A stretch of 64,000 nucleotides of DNA from Maritimibacter sp. (GCA_002701395.1 NZVC01000057.1:140547-204546), one strand, 5' to 3'. Shown: positions 16,642-26,055, counted from the stretch's first letter. A program made the numbers and translations. Notes: generated from the letters alone by a model not told the origin.

Positions 16642-18405
16642 GTGACGAAGATCGGCCTATCCCTTGTTTCACTGCGCGCACGCTGCCTTTTCGGCGGTGT
16701 GGCCCTGATGTCGGCAACACTGGTCTGCGGACCGGCACACGCGGAATCGACCGATTCGCCCATGCCGCTTTTCGTGGGGCCCGCCGTCACACGATCCGGC
16801 GGGACCGACTTCTCTGCTGCGCGCGCGGCGTCCGAACAGGCCTTTGTCGATGCGCTTCCCGGGGCCCGCGCCCGCGCCGCCTTGGATCACGCGCAGTTCC
16901 TCATCTCGTGGATGATGTTGCCCGAGGCGCAATCCTATGTCGATTTCGCCGCCAATGCTTTGGAGGCGAGAGGAGAGTTGGCCGACCGTATTCAGGCCTA
17001 TCGCGCGATGCTGGCGCTGTTGTCGCAGCCCGGGATGCAGCCAGAGACGGTGGCGTTCCCGGACAGCTGGCAGAACGACCTTGTCTGGCCGATCGTGGCC
17101 GAGATCCATAACGGCGCGGACGTCGACGCAAGCCGCATCCTTCAGGCGCTTGTCGCGCACGAGCGCCACAGCGGTCCGGTGGTGGCGCGGATCGTGCCGA
17201 TCCTGTTCGATGCCGCGCTGAGCGTCGGCGATTATCGACTGGCGCGCGACGTGCTGGACGTGGCGCGGGTGCGCACCGATTTGCCCGGCAGCCCGCGCAT
17301 GTTGTTGATGCGGGGCCGCCTTGCGCAGGCCGAAGGTGATCGGCAGACCGCCTTCGACCTGTACGCCTGGGCTGCCGAATCCCGTGACCGGGCCGCCGCC
17401 GAAGCGCGGCTGGCGCTGGCCGACCTTGCGCTGGAAGACCCCGGCCAGTCGATCCGGGAACACGTGCGCGATCTGCTGGTCGACGGCATCCGCCAATGGC
17501 GCGGCGACGATCTTGCGCTGGCGCTGCTGACCCGGCTTGCCCTGGTGGCCGAGGAATTGGGCGACCTTGAAACCGCGATCATCACGATGTCCTTCATCGA
17601 AGAGGACCACCCCGGCACGCGCGAGGCGGATCTGGCCGCCGAACGGATCGCGGTGATCCTGACGCACCTGTCCGACGCGATCGGAAGCGATGCGCTGCCG
17701 CTGGGCCGCACGCTGCCCATCGTGCGCCACATCGAACCCTACATGAGCCGCCACGTCGAACGCGCCGTGGTGCGCGGGGCGCTGGCCGCGCAGTTCGACC
17801 GCAAAGGCCTGACGCTGGCCGCACAGGCAGAGTATGCCGATATCTGGGACAGCCTGCTGGGGCCCGACCGCCGCGCGCTGCCGCCTGCGCTGCTGGACCG
17901 GCTGGTTCTGGAACAGTCGAAACGCCTGATGCGCGAAAGCAATCCGGCCGCCGCAGTGTCGATCATTGCGCAGCGTCCGGTGCAGATGGATGCGTCTCTT
18001 GACCCCGAATTTGCGAAAATTGAAATGGTTGTGACCGGCAGTCTTGAACGGATCACCGCCACGGCGCCGGGCGTGTCGCTTGAAGTCGCGCGCGAGGCGC
18101 TTGCCCGCGACATGGACACGCTTGCTTTGACCGAGTTCCAGCGCGCGGGGATCCTGCCGCTGGTGGACGGGATCAACGCCGCGCGGCTGGCCGCCGAACA
18201 GGGCGATGCCGACTCCGCAGCTTTTCTGCGGGTGCTTCCAGAGGAACGCCGCGAATTGCTGCTGCGGCTTGCCGCGGCGCGCGTGGCGAAAGCGCCCGTC
18301 GTCTCGCCGCTGTCGGTCGAGTCGGCACAGAACACGCTGGAACAGGCGGGCGACACGCTGAGCGCGGTCACCGACCTGATGAACGCTGAAGACACGGGAC
18401 AGTAA
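16642..18405 (+). CDS. Exported TPR-like protein, candidate MotC-type motility protein
   Basis: A 587-residue protein with a signal peptide (LFGGVALMSATLVCGPAHA) and an almost all-helical Ala/Leu/Arg-rich body with TPR-like repeats (GSPRMLLMRGRLAQAEGDR, LFDAALSVGDYRLARDVLDV, ALLTRLALVAEELGDLETAI). GTG 16642 places the signal peptide at the N-terminus; the longer frame would start inside the flagellar element. It sits between flgF (divergent) and flgE. Rhizobial MotC is a periplasmic, helical motility protein folded with MotE's help. A MotE-like gene occurs at 32124, so a MotC-like role is plausible. Sequence homology to MotC was not verified. Confidence 0.6.
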   Translation: MTKIGLSLVSLRARCLFGGVALMSATLVCGPAHAESTDSPMPLFVGPAVTRSGGTDFSAARAASEQAFVDALPGARARAALDHAQFLISWMMLPEAQSYVDFAANALEARGELADRIQAYRAMLALLSQPGMQPETVAFPDSWQNDLVWPIVAEIHNGADVDASRILQALVAHERHSGPVVARIVPILFDAALSVGDYRLARDVLDVARVRTDLPGSPRMLLMRGRLAQAEGDRQTAFDLYAWAAESRDRAAAEARLALADLALEDPGQSIREHVRDLLVDGIRQWRGDDLALALLTRLALVAEELGDLETAIITMSFIEEDHPGTREADLAAERIAVILTHLSDAIGSDALPLGRTLPIVRHIEPYMSRHVERAVVRGALAAQFDRKGLTLAAQAEYADIWDSLLGPDRRALPPALLDRLVLEQSKRLMRESNPAAAVSIIAQRPVQMDASLDPEFAKIEMVVTGSLERITATAPGVSLEVAREALARDMDTLALTEFQRAGILPLVDGINAARLAAEQGDADSAAFLRVLPEERRELLLRLAAARVAKAPVVSPLSVESAQNTLEQAGDTLSAVTDLMNAEDTGQ

Positions 18406-18456
18406 GAAACCGGCAGACCGAGGTCCGCCAGAACGAGCCGAAAGGGAAAGACAGAA

Positions 18457-19746
18457 ATGGCCATTCAGAATGCAATGCAGGCCGGCGTCGCGGGTCTCAG
18501 GACGAACTCCCAGGCGGTTGGCCGGATCTCGGAGAACATCGCGAACTCGGGCACCATCGGGTACAAACGCAGCTTCACCCAGATGGTGACGCAGGTTGTG
18601 GGCGACTCGGCCTCGGTGCGCGGCGTCGACCGGACGGACATCGAGCGCGGCGGCGCCATCATCGGCACCAGCTCCGCCACCGATCTTGCTATCGACGGCG
18701 ACGGGTTCTTCGTGGTGATGAAGGATCCGCTGAACACCGACGAATCCAACTTCTTTCTTACCCGTGCCGGGTCTTTCGAGGTCGACAAGGACGGGTACAT
18801 GGTGAACTCGGCCGGGTACTACCTTGCCGGTTACGGTTACGACGACGATGGTAGCATCGCCGGGGTCGACCGCAACGGGTTCGGGTCGCTGGACGCGGTG
18901 AACACCAAGATCGCGTCGCTGACCGCCGAGCCGTCGACCGAAAGCACGATTGCGGGCAACCTGCCGTCCAGCCTGACCGGCACCGGCGTCCCACAGGACC
19001 CGTTCATTTCCAGCATGACCTACTACAACGCGCTGGGCGCGCAGGAGGGTCTGACCTTCAGCTGGACGCCGTCGGACACGGTGGACAACCTGTGGAGCAT
19101 GGAAGTCACCGGCGATGACGGCACGGTCTATGGAACCGTCGACGTCACCTTCGCCGACTCGGGTCCGACCGCGGGGTCGCCGCTGACCTATGTCGGCACG
19201 CCCGACGCTGGCCTTGTCGCGCCTGCCGCCTTCGCGGTGGACGCCGACGGCAACATGACCCTGACGATCGACAACGCCGCCGTCCCGCAGGTGCTGGACA
19301 TCGCGCTGGGCGGGGTCGGAACCTATGACGGCATCACCCAGTTCGACGGCGACTATGAACCGCAGCGGATCACTGTCGATGGCACGTCGACCGCGGCGCT
19401 GGAAAAGACCGAGATCGACGAGCAGGGCAACCTTGTCGGCGTGTTCGAGAACGGCAAGCGGCTGTCGCTGTACCAGATCCCGGTTGCCACGGTGGACGCG
19501 CCCGCCGGGCTGGAGGCAGAGACCGGCAACGCCTATTCGCTGACGCTGGCTTCGGGCAGCACGGTGATGAACGTGGCGGGGTCCGGCGCCGGGTCGATCC
19601 AATCCGGCGCGACCGAGGCGTCCAACGTCGACATCGCGCAGGAAATGACCGACCTGATCCAGGTCCAGCGCGCGTATTCGTCGAACGCGAAGATCATCAG
19701 CACCTCGGACGAGATGCTGCAGGAAATCAACAACCTGAAACGCTGA
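18457..19746 (+). CDS. flgE: Flagellar hook protein FlgE
   Basis: A 429-residue hook subunit. The N-terminal rod/hook signature reads SENIANSGTIGYKRSFTQM; FlgE D1/D2 motifs follow (AIDGDGFFVV, FFLTRAGSFEVDKDGYMVN); the C-terminal signature is ASNVDIAQEMTDLIQVQRAY. It starts 51 bp after the MotC-like gene and is followed by flgK and flgL, an operon ended by the terminator at 22095. Confidence 0.97.
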   Translation: MAIQNAMQAGVAGLRTNSQAVGRISENIANSGTIGYKRSFTQMVTQVVGDSASVRGVDRTDIERGGAIIGTSSATDLAIDGDGFFVVMKDPLNTDESNFFLTRAGSFEVDKDGYMVNSAGYYLAGYGYDDDGSIAGVDRNGFGSLDAVNTKIASLTAEPSTESTIAGNLPSSLTGTGVPQDPFISSMTYYNALGAQEGLTFSWTPSDTVDNLWSMEVTGDDGTVYGTVDVTFADSGPTAGSPLTYVGTPDAGLVAPAAFAVDADGNMTLTIDNAAVPQVLDIALGGVGTYDGITQFDGDYEPQRITVDGTSTAALEKTEIDEQGNLVGVFENGKRLSLYQIPVATVDAPAGLEAETGNAYSLTLASGSTVMNVAGSGAGSIQSGATEASNVDIAQEMTDLIQVQRAYSSNAKIISTSDEMLQEINNLKR

Positions 19747-19758
19747 GGCTGACCTGCA

Positions 19759-21159
19759 ATGTCGCTTACCCAAGCCCTGAACGTCGCGCGGTCCGGCCTG
19801 ACCGTGACCGCGCTGCAGACCGACCTTGTGTCGCGCAATATCGCGAACTCGACCACCGAAGGGTTCGCGCGCAAGTCGGCGGATCTGGTCACGTCGAAGT
19901 ACGGCAGCGTTTCGGCGTCTTCGGTGGACCGCAGCGTCAGCACGATGCTGCAACGGCTGGACCGCGAGAACGAGTCGAAGCTGACCCGGCAGTCCACCAT
20001 CTCGGACGGTCTGCGGGCCTTCACCGATTTTCTGGGCCAGCCCAGCGACGAGGTTTCGCCCGCCGCCAAGATTGCCGGACTGCACGATGCGGTGGTGACG
20101 CTGGCCGGGATGCCCAGCGAGGAAGCCGCGCAGATTCAGGTCGTGACGGTCGCCAAGCAGGTTGCGGAGAACCTCAACGACCTGTCGGCGAACCTGACGG
20201 ACATCCGGCAAGAGGTTGAACGCAACATCCGCTACGATGTCGTGGCCGTGAACGAGGCGCTTCAAAGCGTCGCGTCCTACAACCAGAAGATCCTGCAGGC
20301 AGAGACCGGTTCGGCGGTGCAGGCGGAATACATGGACCATATGGACCGCCTGCTGGACGAGGTGTCCGGCTATATGGACATCCAGATCGTCAACACCGAG
20401 GACGGGACGATCAACCTGTACACCGGCGGCGGGACCGAGCTGGTCGTCGGCACCCGGACCAAGGCCGTCACGTATGACGCGGTGGCGGGCACGCTGGCCG
20501 CAGGTGGCATCGAGATCACACCGGGCGGACCGGCCCGTGGCATTTCCCAAGGCAGCCTGAGCGGGCTGTTCGACCTGAAACTGAACCGCTTGCCGGAAAT
20601 CGGCGCACAGCTGGATGCGCTGGCGGGCAGCCTCGTTTCCAGCATGGAGGCGGCGAACCCCTTCGGCACCACAGGCACCGGCCTGTTCACCGATGCGGGC
20701 GCGGTGTTCGACCCGGCGGCGATCGACGGGCTTGCCGGGCGTATCCGTGTGAACGCCGAGGCCGACAACACCGTTGGCGGCGACCCGGCCCTGCTGCAAA
20801 GCGGCGGCATCGCCACGACGCCGGCGGGTGATTCATCCTTCATCGACGGAATGCTGACCGCCTTCACCCAGCCCGTCACGGTCGGCACCGCCGGGCTTGG
20901 TGCGGGCCTGACGCTGATCGACTTCGCGCCGACGATGGTCACCTACCAGCAATCCGCGCGCGCAGGCGCAGAGGCGGACACGCTGGCGACCCAGACCGCG
21001 GGCGAGACGATCTCTGCCTCGCGCGAGAATTACGAGGGCGTCAGCATCGACGACGAGATGCAGAAGCTTCTGGTGATCGAACAAAGCTATGCCGCCAACG
21101 CCCGCGTCATGACGTCGGTGAATGAAATGCTCGACACGCTCATGCGGGCGTTCGGATAA
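19759..21159 (+). CDS. flgK: Hook-filament junction protein FlgK (HAP1)
   Basis: A 466-residue hook-associated protein joining hook to filament. The N-terminus is MSLTQALNVARSGLTVTALQ with SRNIANSTTEGFARKSADLV; the C-terminus has GVSIDDEMQKLLVIEQSYAA NARVMTSVNEMLDTL. It is short for FlgK, as is common in alphaproteobacteria. It lies 12 bp after flgE and 14 bp before flgL. Confidence 0.96.
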   Translation: MSLTQALNVARSGLTVTALQTDLVSRNIANSTTEGFARKSADLVTSKYGSVSASSVDRSVSTMLQRLDRENESKLTRQSTISDGLRAFTDFLGQPSDEVSPAAKIAGLHDAVVTLAGMPSEEAAQIQVVTVAKQVAENLNDLSANLTDIRQEVERNIRYDVVAVNEALQSVASYNQKILQAETGSAVQAEYMDHMDRLLDEVSGYMDIQIVNTEDGTINLYTGGGTELVVGTRTKAVTYDAVAGTLAAGGIEITPGGPARGISQGSLSGLFDLKLNRLPEIGAQLDALAGSLVSSMEAANPFGTTGTGLFTDAGAVFDPAAIDGLAGRIRVNAEADNTVGGDPALLQSGGIATTPAGDSSFIDGMLTAFTQPVTVGTAGLGAGLTLIDFAPTMVTYQQSARAGAEADTLATQTAGETISASRENYEGVSIDDEMQKLLVIEQSYAANARVMTSVNEMLDTLMRAFG

Positions 21160-21173
21160 GAGGGACAGTCAGA

Positions 21174-22076
21174 ATGCCTACCATCTCTACCATTTCGACC
21201 TCGCAGCAGTCGCTGGACATGCGGCTGGTCATCGCCCGCAACAACGCCGAGAAGGCGAAGCTGGCGCAAGAGGCCGCGTCGGGCGTCAAACAGGACGTCT
21301 ATGCCGACAACCCTGGCGCCGCGACCAAGGCGATGCAGATCCGCACCCGCATGTCGGCCACGGAATCCTACAAGACGTCGAACGAGCTGCTGGCCGGCAA
21401 GCTGGAAAACATGTCCGACTCGCTGTCCGAGATCGGCCGCGCCGCGCGGGAGTTTCAGGACATGTCGCTGGCTGGTGGCCTGACCTCGCAGAACCGGGAC
21501 GAATACCGCCAGCAGGCCGAGATCACGTTGCAGGGCATGGTGTCGATGCTGAACACCACCTACGGCGGCGAGTTCCTGTTCTCGGGCCTTGCCACCGACA
21601 CCGCCCCGGTCGAGATCGACGGCACCGGGAACGCGGTCAACTACCTTGGCGACGTGACCGGCAACCTGTCGATGAAGATCGACGACACGACCCAGATGAA
21701 CTACGGCATCCGCGCCGACGATCCGGCGTTTCAGGACGTGTTCGACGCGCTTGAGATCGTGTTGACCACCAACCTTGCGGCGCTGGACGATGCCGGCTTC
21801 GAAGCGATGCGCGACACGGTGACCACGCTGATGAACGACGGCCTGACCAAGCTGACATCGCTGAACGCGCGGCTTGGCAACAACCAGGCGGTGCTGGATC
21901 AGAAGATCGACGACCAGTATTCGAAACTGGGCATCTACAACGCGGCCGTGTCGGACATCGAAACCGCCGAACCCGAGGAAACCGCGCTTCGGCTGAATCA
22001 GGTGATGAACCAGCTGGAAGTCAGCTATCAGATCACCGCCCGCATTTCCGGAATGACCCTGCTCGACTACCTCTGA
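21174..22076 (+). CDS. flgL: Hook-filament junction protein FlgL (HAP3)
   Basis: A 300-residue flagellin-like junction protein. The N-terminal half has AKLAQEAASGVKQDVYADNP and NTTYGGEFLFSGLATDTAPV, typical of FlgL; the C-terminus (LRLNQVMNQLEVSYQITARI) packs with the N-terminal helix. It is the last gene of flgE-flgK-flgL. The small size and missing outer domains match alphaproteobacterial FlgL. Confidence 0.94.
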   Translation: MPTISTISTSQQSLDMRLVIARNNAEKAKLAQEAASGVKQDVYADNPGAATKAMQIRTRMSATESYKTSNELLAGKLENMSDSLSEIGRAAREFQDMSLAGGLTSQNRDEYRQQAEITLQGMVSMLNTTYGGEFLFSGLATDTAPVEIDGTGNAVNYLGDVTGNLSMKIDDTTQMNYGIRADDPAFQDVFDALEIVLTTNLAALDDAGFEAMRDTVTTLMNDGLTKLTSLNARLGNNQAVLDQKIDDQYSKLGIYNAAVSDIETAEPEETALRLNQVMNQLEVSYQITARISGMTLLDYL

Positions 22077-22094
22077 CAAGCGTCGACAGGATGT

Positions 22095-22130
22095 GAAAAC
22101 GCCCCGCGGTTTGCGGGGCGTTTTCTTGTT
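22095..22130 (+). terminator. Rho-independent terminator after flgEKL
   Basis: A perfect 13-bp stem GAAAACGCCCCGC / GCGGGGCGTTTTC with a 5-nt loop, followed by TTGTTTT. Confidence 0.92.
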
Positions 22131-22131
22131 T

Positions 22132-22147
22132 TAGAGAGAGAGAGAGA
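22132..22147. repeat. Short AG dinucleotide repeat
   Basis: An AGAGAGAGAGAGAAA-type run immediately downstream of the flgL terminator and before the 3' end of the minus-strand gene at 22163. No function is evident. Confidence 0.7.
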
Positions 22148-22162
22148 AACTTGAAGCGGGCG

Positions 22163-23182
22163 CTATCGGAACATCTCGGACCGCAGCGCCTCGACCGGGG
22201 TGGTCGCATGGGCCACGGATTCGAACCGCTCCATGACGAACAGCGCGGTCACGGCCAGCGATGCCGCGACGAAGGCGGTGATACCCAGCGCGGCGGCCAG
22301 TCGGCTGCGCGGACGGGGGGCCTTTGACGGGGTCGCGGTGTACGAGACCTGAAGCATGTCATCGACCATCGACACGATGGGCCGCGTGCTGCTGCGGCGC
22401 CGCGCGATCGGGGCGGGAACAAGCCCGGCGGGCAGTTCCACGCAGGACGCAAGCTTGTTGTCCACGACGCAGGAATAGGCGGGCAGCGCGAATCCGGTGC
22501 GATCCCAGCGCACCAGAAGTTCATCGGGATTGCAGGCGATCCGCGGGCCGTCGGTATCGAACCTCAACACCACCTCGCCCGAGGCTTTCGTCTCTAGCGT
22601 TGCCGTTTCCAAAAGCGGCAGAGTCGGGTCCGACGGCGAGTAATAGTGATATCCAAGGAAGGCATAGGTCTGGGTCGACTCTTGCGGCGGCTGTTCCGGC
22701 GCAAGCTCGGCCTCGGCGGGCTGCGCGGGATCCGGAAGATCGGCGGGCTCTGCGGCGACAGGTTGCACGGGGGGTTGCATCGGGCGCGCGGCGACCGGGG
22801 CCGGGGTATAGTCCATCCCCATGTCCTGCGCGAAGCGCACGTTGATCGCCAGCGTCTCTGCGTCTTCCAGCAGCTGTTCGTCCTCGGCGATCCGGTCCTC
22901 GAGAAGCCGCAGCAGGTCGCGGTCAAAAGAGAACGCGTGACGGCCATAGCGGTCTTCGGCGTTCACCGAATGGATTCCGTAATCCGTCAGATCGCCGGTC
23001 TGCTGCTCGATCCGGTCCAGCACGGCGGTGGACGATTCGTTTTCGTGGAACGGATGGATCTGTTGCGGGACCCCGTCGGCGACGACGAACGCCAGCCCGA
23101 TATCGTCCGGCCAGTCGGAATTCGCTATGAATTCGGACCGTTCGAACAGTCTTACGAACGATCCAGTCAGGCGTTGTGTCAT
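22163..23182 (-). CDS. Unknown C-tail-anchored protein divergent from motA
   Basis: A 339-residue protein of no family I recognise. It has an N-terminal globular region (DIGLAFVVADGVPQQIHPF), a Pro/Glu/Ala-rich linker at about 135-180, a second domain with three Cys (RIACNPDEL, YSCVVDNKLASCVELP) and one membrane segment near the C-terminus (LGITAFVAASLAVTALFVM, about residues 298-316). ATG 23182 (MTQRLTGSF) has GGAGG 7 bp upstream; the ORF extends further only through the promoter region. It shares a spacer with motA that holds two flagellar elements, so a motility role is likely. Confidence 0.65.
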   Translation of the reverse strand: MTQRLTGSFVRLFERSEFIANSDWPDDIGLAFVVADGVPQQIHPFHENESSTAVLDRIEQQTGDLTDYGIHSVNAEDRYGRHAFSFDRDLLRLLEDRIAEDEQLLEDAETLAINVRFAQDMGMDYTPAPVAARPMQPPVQPVAAEPADLPDPAQPAEAELAPEQPPQESTQTYAFLGYHYYSPSDPTLPLLETATLETKASGEVVLRFDTDGPRIACNPDELLVRWDRTGFALPAYSCVVDNKLASCVELPAGLVPAPIARRRSSTRPIVSMVDDMLQVSYTATPSKAPRPRSRLAAALGITAFVAASLAVTALFVMERFESVAHATTPVEALRSEMFR

Positions 23183-23210
23183 CCCAGGCCTCCGAGCCAT
23201 AGAGCAGCTA

Positions 23211-23219
23211 TGCGAAAAA
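23211..23219 (+). promoter_or_regulatory. Flagellar element TGCGAAAAA, copy 8
   Basis: An exact 9-mer in sense orientation for motA, 94 bp upstream of its ATG. The extended match TGCGAAAAAGTATAAA is identical to copy 5 before flgG. Confidence 0.6.
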
Positions 23220-23255
23220 GTATAAAAATTCGCGAAGAATCGCAACTCCCACTTT

Positions 23256-23264
23256 TGCGAAAAA
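23256..23264 (+). promoter_or_regulatory. Flagellar element TGCGAAAAA, copy 9
   Basis: An exact 9-mer in sense orientation, 49 bp upstream of the motA ATG and spaced 45 bp start-to-start from copy 8. The context is TTTTGCGAAAAAATGTATTG. Confidence 0.6.
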
Positions 23265-23313
23265 ATGTATTGATGTAGGGTGATCGAGAAATGGAGATTT
23301 CGGAGAGTTCACC

Positions 23314-24186
23314 ATGATGATCCCCTTGGGGCTGCTTGTCGTAATGGGGCTGGTGTTCGGCGGCTTCACCCTGTCGGGCGGCAAGTTCGACGTGCTGCTT
23401 CACGCCCTTCCGTTCGAAGGCATGATGATCGCCGGTGCGTCCATCGGCGCGCTGATCATCGCAAGCGATATGTCCCGCCTGAAGCTGACGCTTGGCGGGC
23501 TGAAACGTGCGATGGCCGGGCCGCGTTGGAAGGCGGCGGACTACAGCGACCTTCTGCTGCTGCTGTACGAACTGACGCGGCTTCAGCGAAACTCGACCCC
23601 GGTCGAGATGGAACAGCACATCGAAAGCCCGGAAGATTCCGACATCTTCACGAAGTACCCGCGAATCATGAAGGACAAGTCGACGGTCAACCTGATCGCC
23701 GACAGCTTTCGCATGGTCATGCTGAACTTCGACAACCCGCATCAGATGGAAGACGTGATCGAAAAACGAATCGAGACGACGTTGGAAGAACGCATGATTG
23801 CAGGCCATTCGCTGACCGTCATGGCCGACGGCCTGCCTGCCATCGGCATCGTCGCGGCCGTTCTGGGCGTGATCAAGACGATGTCGTCGGTTGATCAGCC
23901 GCCCGAAATCCTTGGCGTGATGATCGGCGGCGCGCTGGTCGGCACCTTCCTTGGCGTGTTCCTTGCCTATTGCGTGGTCCAGCCCATCGCGGAACGGGCC
24001 CGGTCGATCGAAGAACTGGATTACAGCTTTTCCAAGGTGATCCGCGACACGTTGGTCGCGATGACCCAACAGCACCCGCCCAACATCTGCGTCGAGATCG
24101 GTCGCGGGAACATTCCCGAACGTCTGCGCCCCAGCTTCGACCAGATCGATGAACAGCAGCGCAACATCTCGCGGGCCGCAGCATGA
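23314..24186 (+). CDS. motA: Flagellar motor stator protein MotA
   Basis: A 290-residue MotA/TolQ/ExbB-family membrane protein forming the ion channel with MotB. Four hydrophobic segments are visible: near residues 1-20, 32-50, 165-185 (ADGLPAIGIVAAVLGVIKTM) and 200-222 (GGALVGTFLGVFLAYCVVQP). A large cytoplasmic loop follows segment 2. GGAGAG precedes ATG 23314. Its stop overlaps the start of the FliJ-like gene (ATGA, 24183). Confidence 0.96.
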   Translation: MMIPLGLLVVMGLVFGGFTLSGGKFDVLLHALPFEGMMIAGASIGALIIASDMSRLKLTLGGLKRAMAGPRWKAADYSDLLLLLYELTRLQRNSTPVEMEQHIESPEDSDIFTKYPRIMKDKSTVNLIADSFRMVMLNFDNPHQMEDVIEKRIETTLEERMIAGHSLTVMADGLPAIGIVAAVLGVIKTMSSVDQPPEILGVMIGGALVGTFLGVFLAYCVVQPIAERARSIEELDYSFSKVIRDTLVAMTQQHPPNICVEIGRGNIPERLRPSFDQIDEQQRNISRAAA

Positions 24187-24605
24187 CGCGGCGCGACAAG
24201 ACCTACGCGCTGCTTGCCCGTCTGCATAACCAGCAGATGGAGGCTCAGGCAGGCCAACTGGTGTCACTGCAGGGCACTGCCGCGCAGCTAGAGGCCGAAC
24301 GCGCCGCGCTAGAGGAAAGCCGCCGCGCCGGGGCTTCGGTCACGATGATCGAGGCAATGCCCTATCGCGGCCAGTTCCTGACGACAGTGCGCCGCGAGAA
24401 TCTGCGAATTTCGAATCAGTTGAACGATATCGAGAAACGGATCGAGGCGCAGCGTGACAAGGTGCTGGAGTGCTACCGCGACGCACGGTCCGCCGAGCTT
24501 CTGGGTGAAGAGGCGCGCACCGTCGCCCGGTTCACGGCGCAAGAAGCCGCGCAGGCCGAGGCCGATGAGATGGTGCTTTTGCGCCGGATCGCGGGCAACG
24601 GCTAG
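24183..24605 (+). CDS. FliJ-like coiled-coil export component
   Basis: A 140-residue, nearly all-helical, charged protein (QLEAERAALEESRR, NDIEKRIEAQRDKVLECYRD). Size, composition and placement opposite the end of fliI fit FliJ, the small stalk of the export ATPase, although FliJ sequences diverge strongly. It overlaps motA by 4 bp and converges on fliI with 11 bp between stops. It could also be another coiled-coil export chaperone. Confidence 0.6.
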   Translation: MTRRDKTYALLARLHNQQMEAQAGQLVSLQGTAAQLEAERAALEESRRAGASVTMIEAMPYRGQFLTTVRRENLRISNQLNDIEKRIEAQRDKVLECYRDARSAELLGEEARTVARFTAQEAAQAEADEMVLLRRIAGNG

Positions 24606-24616
24606 CCGCCCGCGCT

Positions 24617-25984
24617 TTAGGCGGGCTGCGGCACCTGCTGCGGCAGGTCGACGTCGACGCCCGCCTCCGCCAGCAAACCATACATCGTGGCGAAGGCTTC
24701 CTCGCTGGTGTGCGGGTCCCGCTTGCCTTGGCTGAGGAAGCCGTAGGCCAGCTTGGCGAAGCGGATCGCCGCGTCGGTGTCCCGGTCGGTGCCGTGGCGG
24801 TACGCGCCGATGCGGGCAAGGTCCTCGATATCCGAGTGCCGGGCCAGCGCACGGCGGGCCGCGTTCATGATCGCCTGTTCCAGCTGGATGTGGCAGTCGG
24901 GCAGCGCCCGCGACACCGAACGGCCGATGTCGATCGCCGGAAAACGTCCCGATTCCGCGATCTTGCGGTCCAGCACGATATGCCCGTCCAGAATACCGCG
25001 CACCGTGTCGGCGATCGGTTCCGACATGTTGTCGCCGTCGACCAGCACCGTGTACAGCGCGGTGATATCCCCGCTTTTCGAATTGGCCGAGCCGGGACCA
25101 GAGCGTTCCAGCAGGCGCGGAAGCTCGGTGAACACCGTGGGCGTATAGCCCCGCGTGGCGGGTGGCTCGCCGGCAGCAAGGCCGATCTCGCGCTGGGCGG
25201 TGGCGAAACGTGTGACGCTGTCGATCATCAGCAGCACCTGCTTGCCCTGATCGCGGTAGTATTCTGCAATCGCGGTCGCGGTATAGGCGGCCTGACGGCG
25301 GACCAGCGGCGGCTGGTCCGAGGTCGCGACGACGACGGCGGACCGGGCCATGCCTTCGGGGCCAAGGTCGCGGGTGATGAAATCCTGCACCTCGCGCCCG
25401 CGTTCCCCGACAAGACCCATTACGATGACGTCGGCGTTGGTCTGCCGCGCCAGCATCGCCATCAGGGTCGATTTGCCGACGCCGGACCCCGCGAAGATCC
25501 CAAGCCGCTGCCCGCGGCAGATCGGGGTGAACAGGTCGATAGAGCGGATGCCGGTTTCCAGCTTCTCGCCCATCACGCGGCGATCGAACGCATCGGGCGG
25601 CGCGCTGCGCAGCGGATAGGCGCAGGGGCCGTCGGGCAATTCGATGCCATCCAGCGGATCGCCGAACGCATCCACGACGCGACCGACCCATTCAGGACCC
25701 GGAAAGATATCGGCGGCGCCCGCGCGCAGGTCGACGTTGTCGCCGCGCCCGATCCCGTCCCATGTGCCGAACGGCAGCAGGCGCACGCCTTCCGGACTGG
25801 TGGCAACGACCTCGGCGGGGATTCGGCCGGCGACGCAGGCGCGATCTCCGATTTTCGCACTTTCGCCCAAACCGGACGCCACAAGCCCCAGACCGCCCAC
25901 AGTTGTGACCTTTCCGGACACGATTGGGCCCGGAAGCTTGCGCATTGCGCTGCGCAGTTGCGAAAATTTTTGTGGTCGGTCCAT
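24617..25984 (-). CDS. fliI: Flagellum-specific ATP synthase FliI
   Basis: A 455-residue export ATPase. The Walker A (GSGVGKSTL) is at about residues 165-173, followed by VIMGLVGERGREVQDFI, Walker B LLMIDSVTRFATAQREI and PTVFTELPRLLERSG. It energises unfolding and entry of export substrates together with FliH and FliJ. The frame is open to 26047, but ATG 25984 (MDRPQKFSQLR) has GGAAG 8 bp upstream and gives the usual length. It is divergent from flgB and monocistronic as far as visible. Confidence 0.97.
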   Translation of the reverse strand: MDRPQKFSQLRSAMRKLPGPIVSGKVTTVGGLGLVASGLGESAKIGDRACVAGRIPAEVVATSPEGVRLLPFGTWDGIGRGDNVDLRAGAADIFPGPEWVGRVVDAFGDPLDGIELPDGPCAYPLRSAPPDAFDRRVMGEKLETGIRSIDLFTPICRGQRLGIFAGSGVGKSTLMAMLARQTNADVIVMGLVGERGREVQDFITRDLGPEGMARSAVVVATSDQPPLVRRQAAYTATAIAEYYRDQGKQVLLMIDSVTRFATAQREIGLAAGEPPATRGYTPTVFTELPRLLERSGPGSANSKSGDITALYTVLVDGDNMSEPIADTVRGILDGHIVLDRKIAESGRFPAIDIGRSVSRALPDCHIQLEQAIMNAARRALARHSDIEDLARIGAYRHGTDRDTDAAIRFAKLAYGFLSQGKRDPHTSEEAFATMYGLLAEAGVDVDLPQQVPQPA

Positions 25985-26037
25985 GCTCGGGCTTCCAATT
26001 CCGCGAAACTTCCGTAGTATAACAACGTAAGATTGAG

Positions 26038-26046
26038 TTTTTCGCA
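26038..26046 (-). promoter_or_regulatory. Flagellar element TGCGAAAAA, copy 10
   Basis: An exact 9-mer in the fliI-flgB divergent spacer. It is sense for fliI (53 bp upstream of its start, with TATACT about 17 bp beyond the element) and only 9 bp upstream of the flgB ATG in the reverse orientation. Confidence 0.6.
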
Positions 26047-26055
26047 AGGTGAATC

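Noticed and set aside
16669..20799. Minus-strand open frame of 1376 codons opposite the TPR-like gene, flgE and flgK
   Set aside because: It lies entirely opposite genes with strong family motifs. Composition is His/Arg/Asp/Gly-rich and motif-free, as expected of the antisense frame of high-GC genes.
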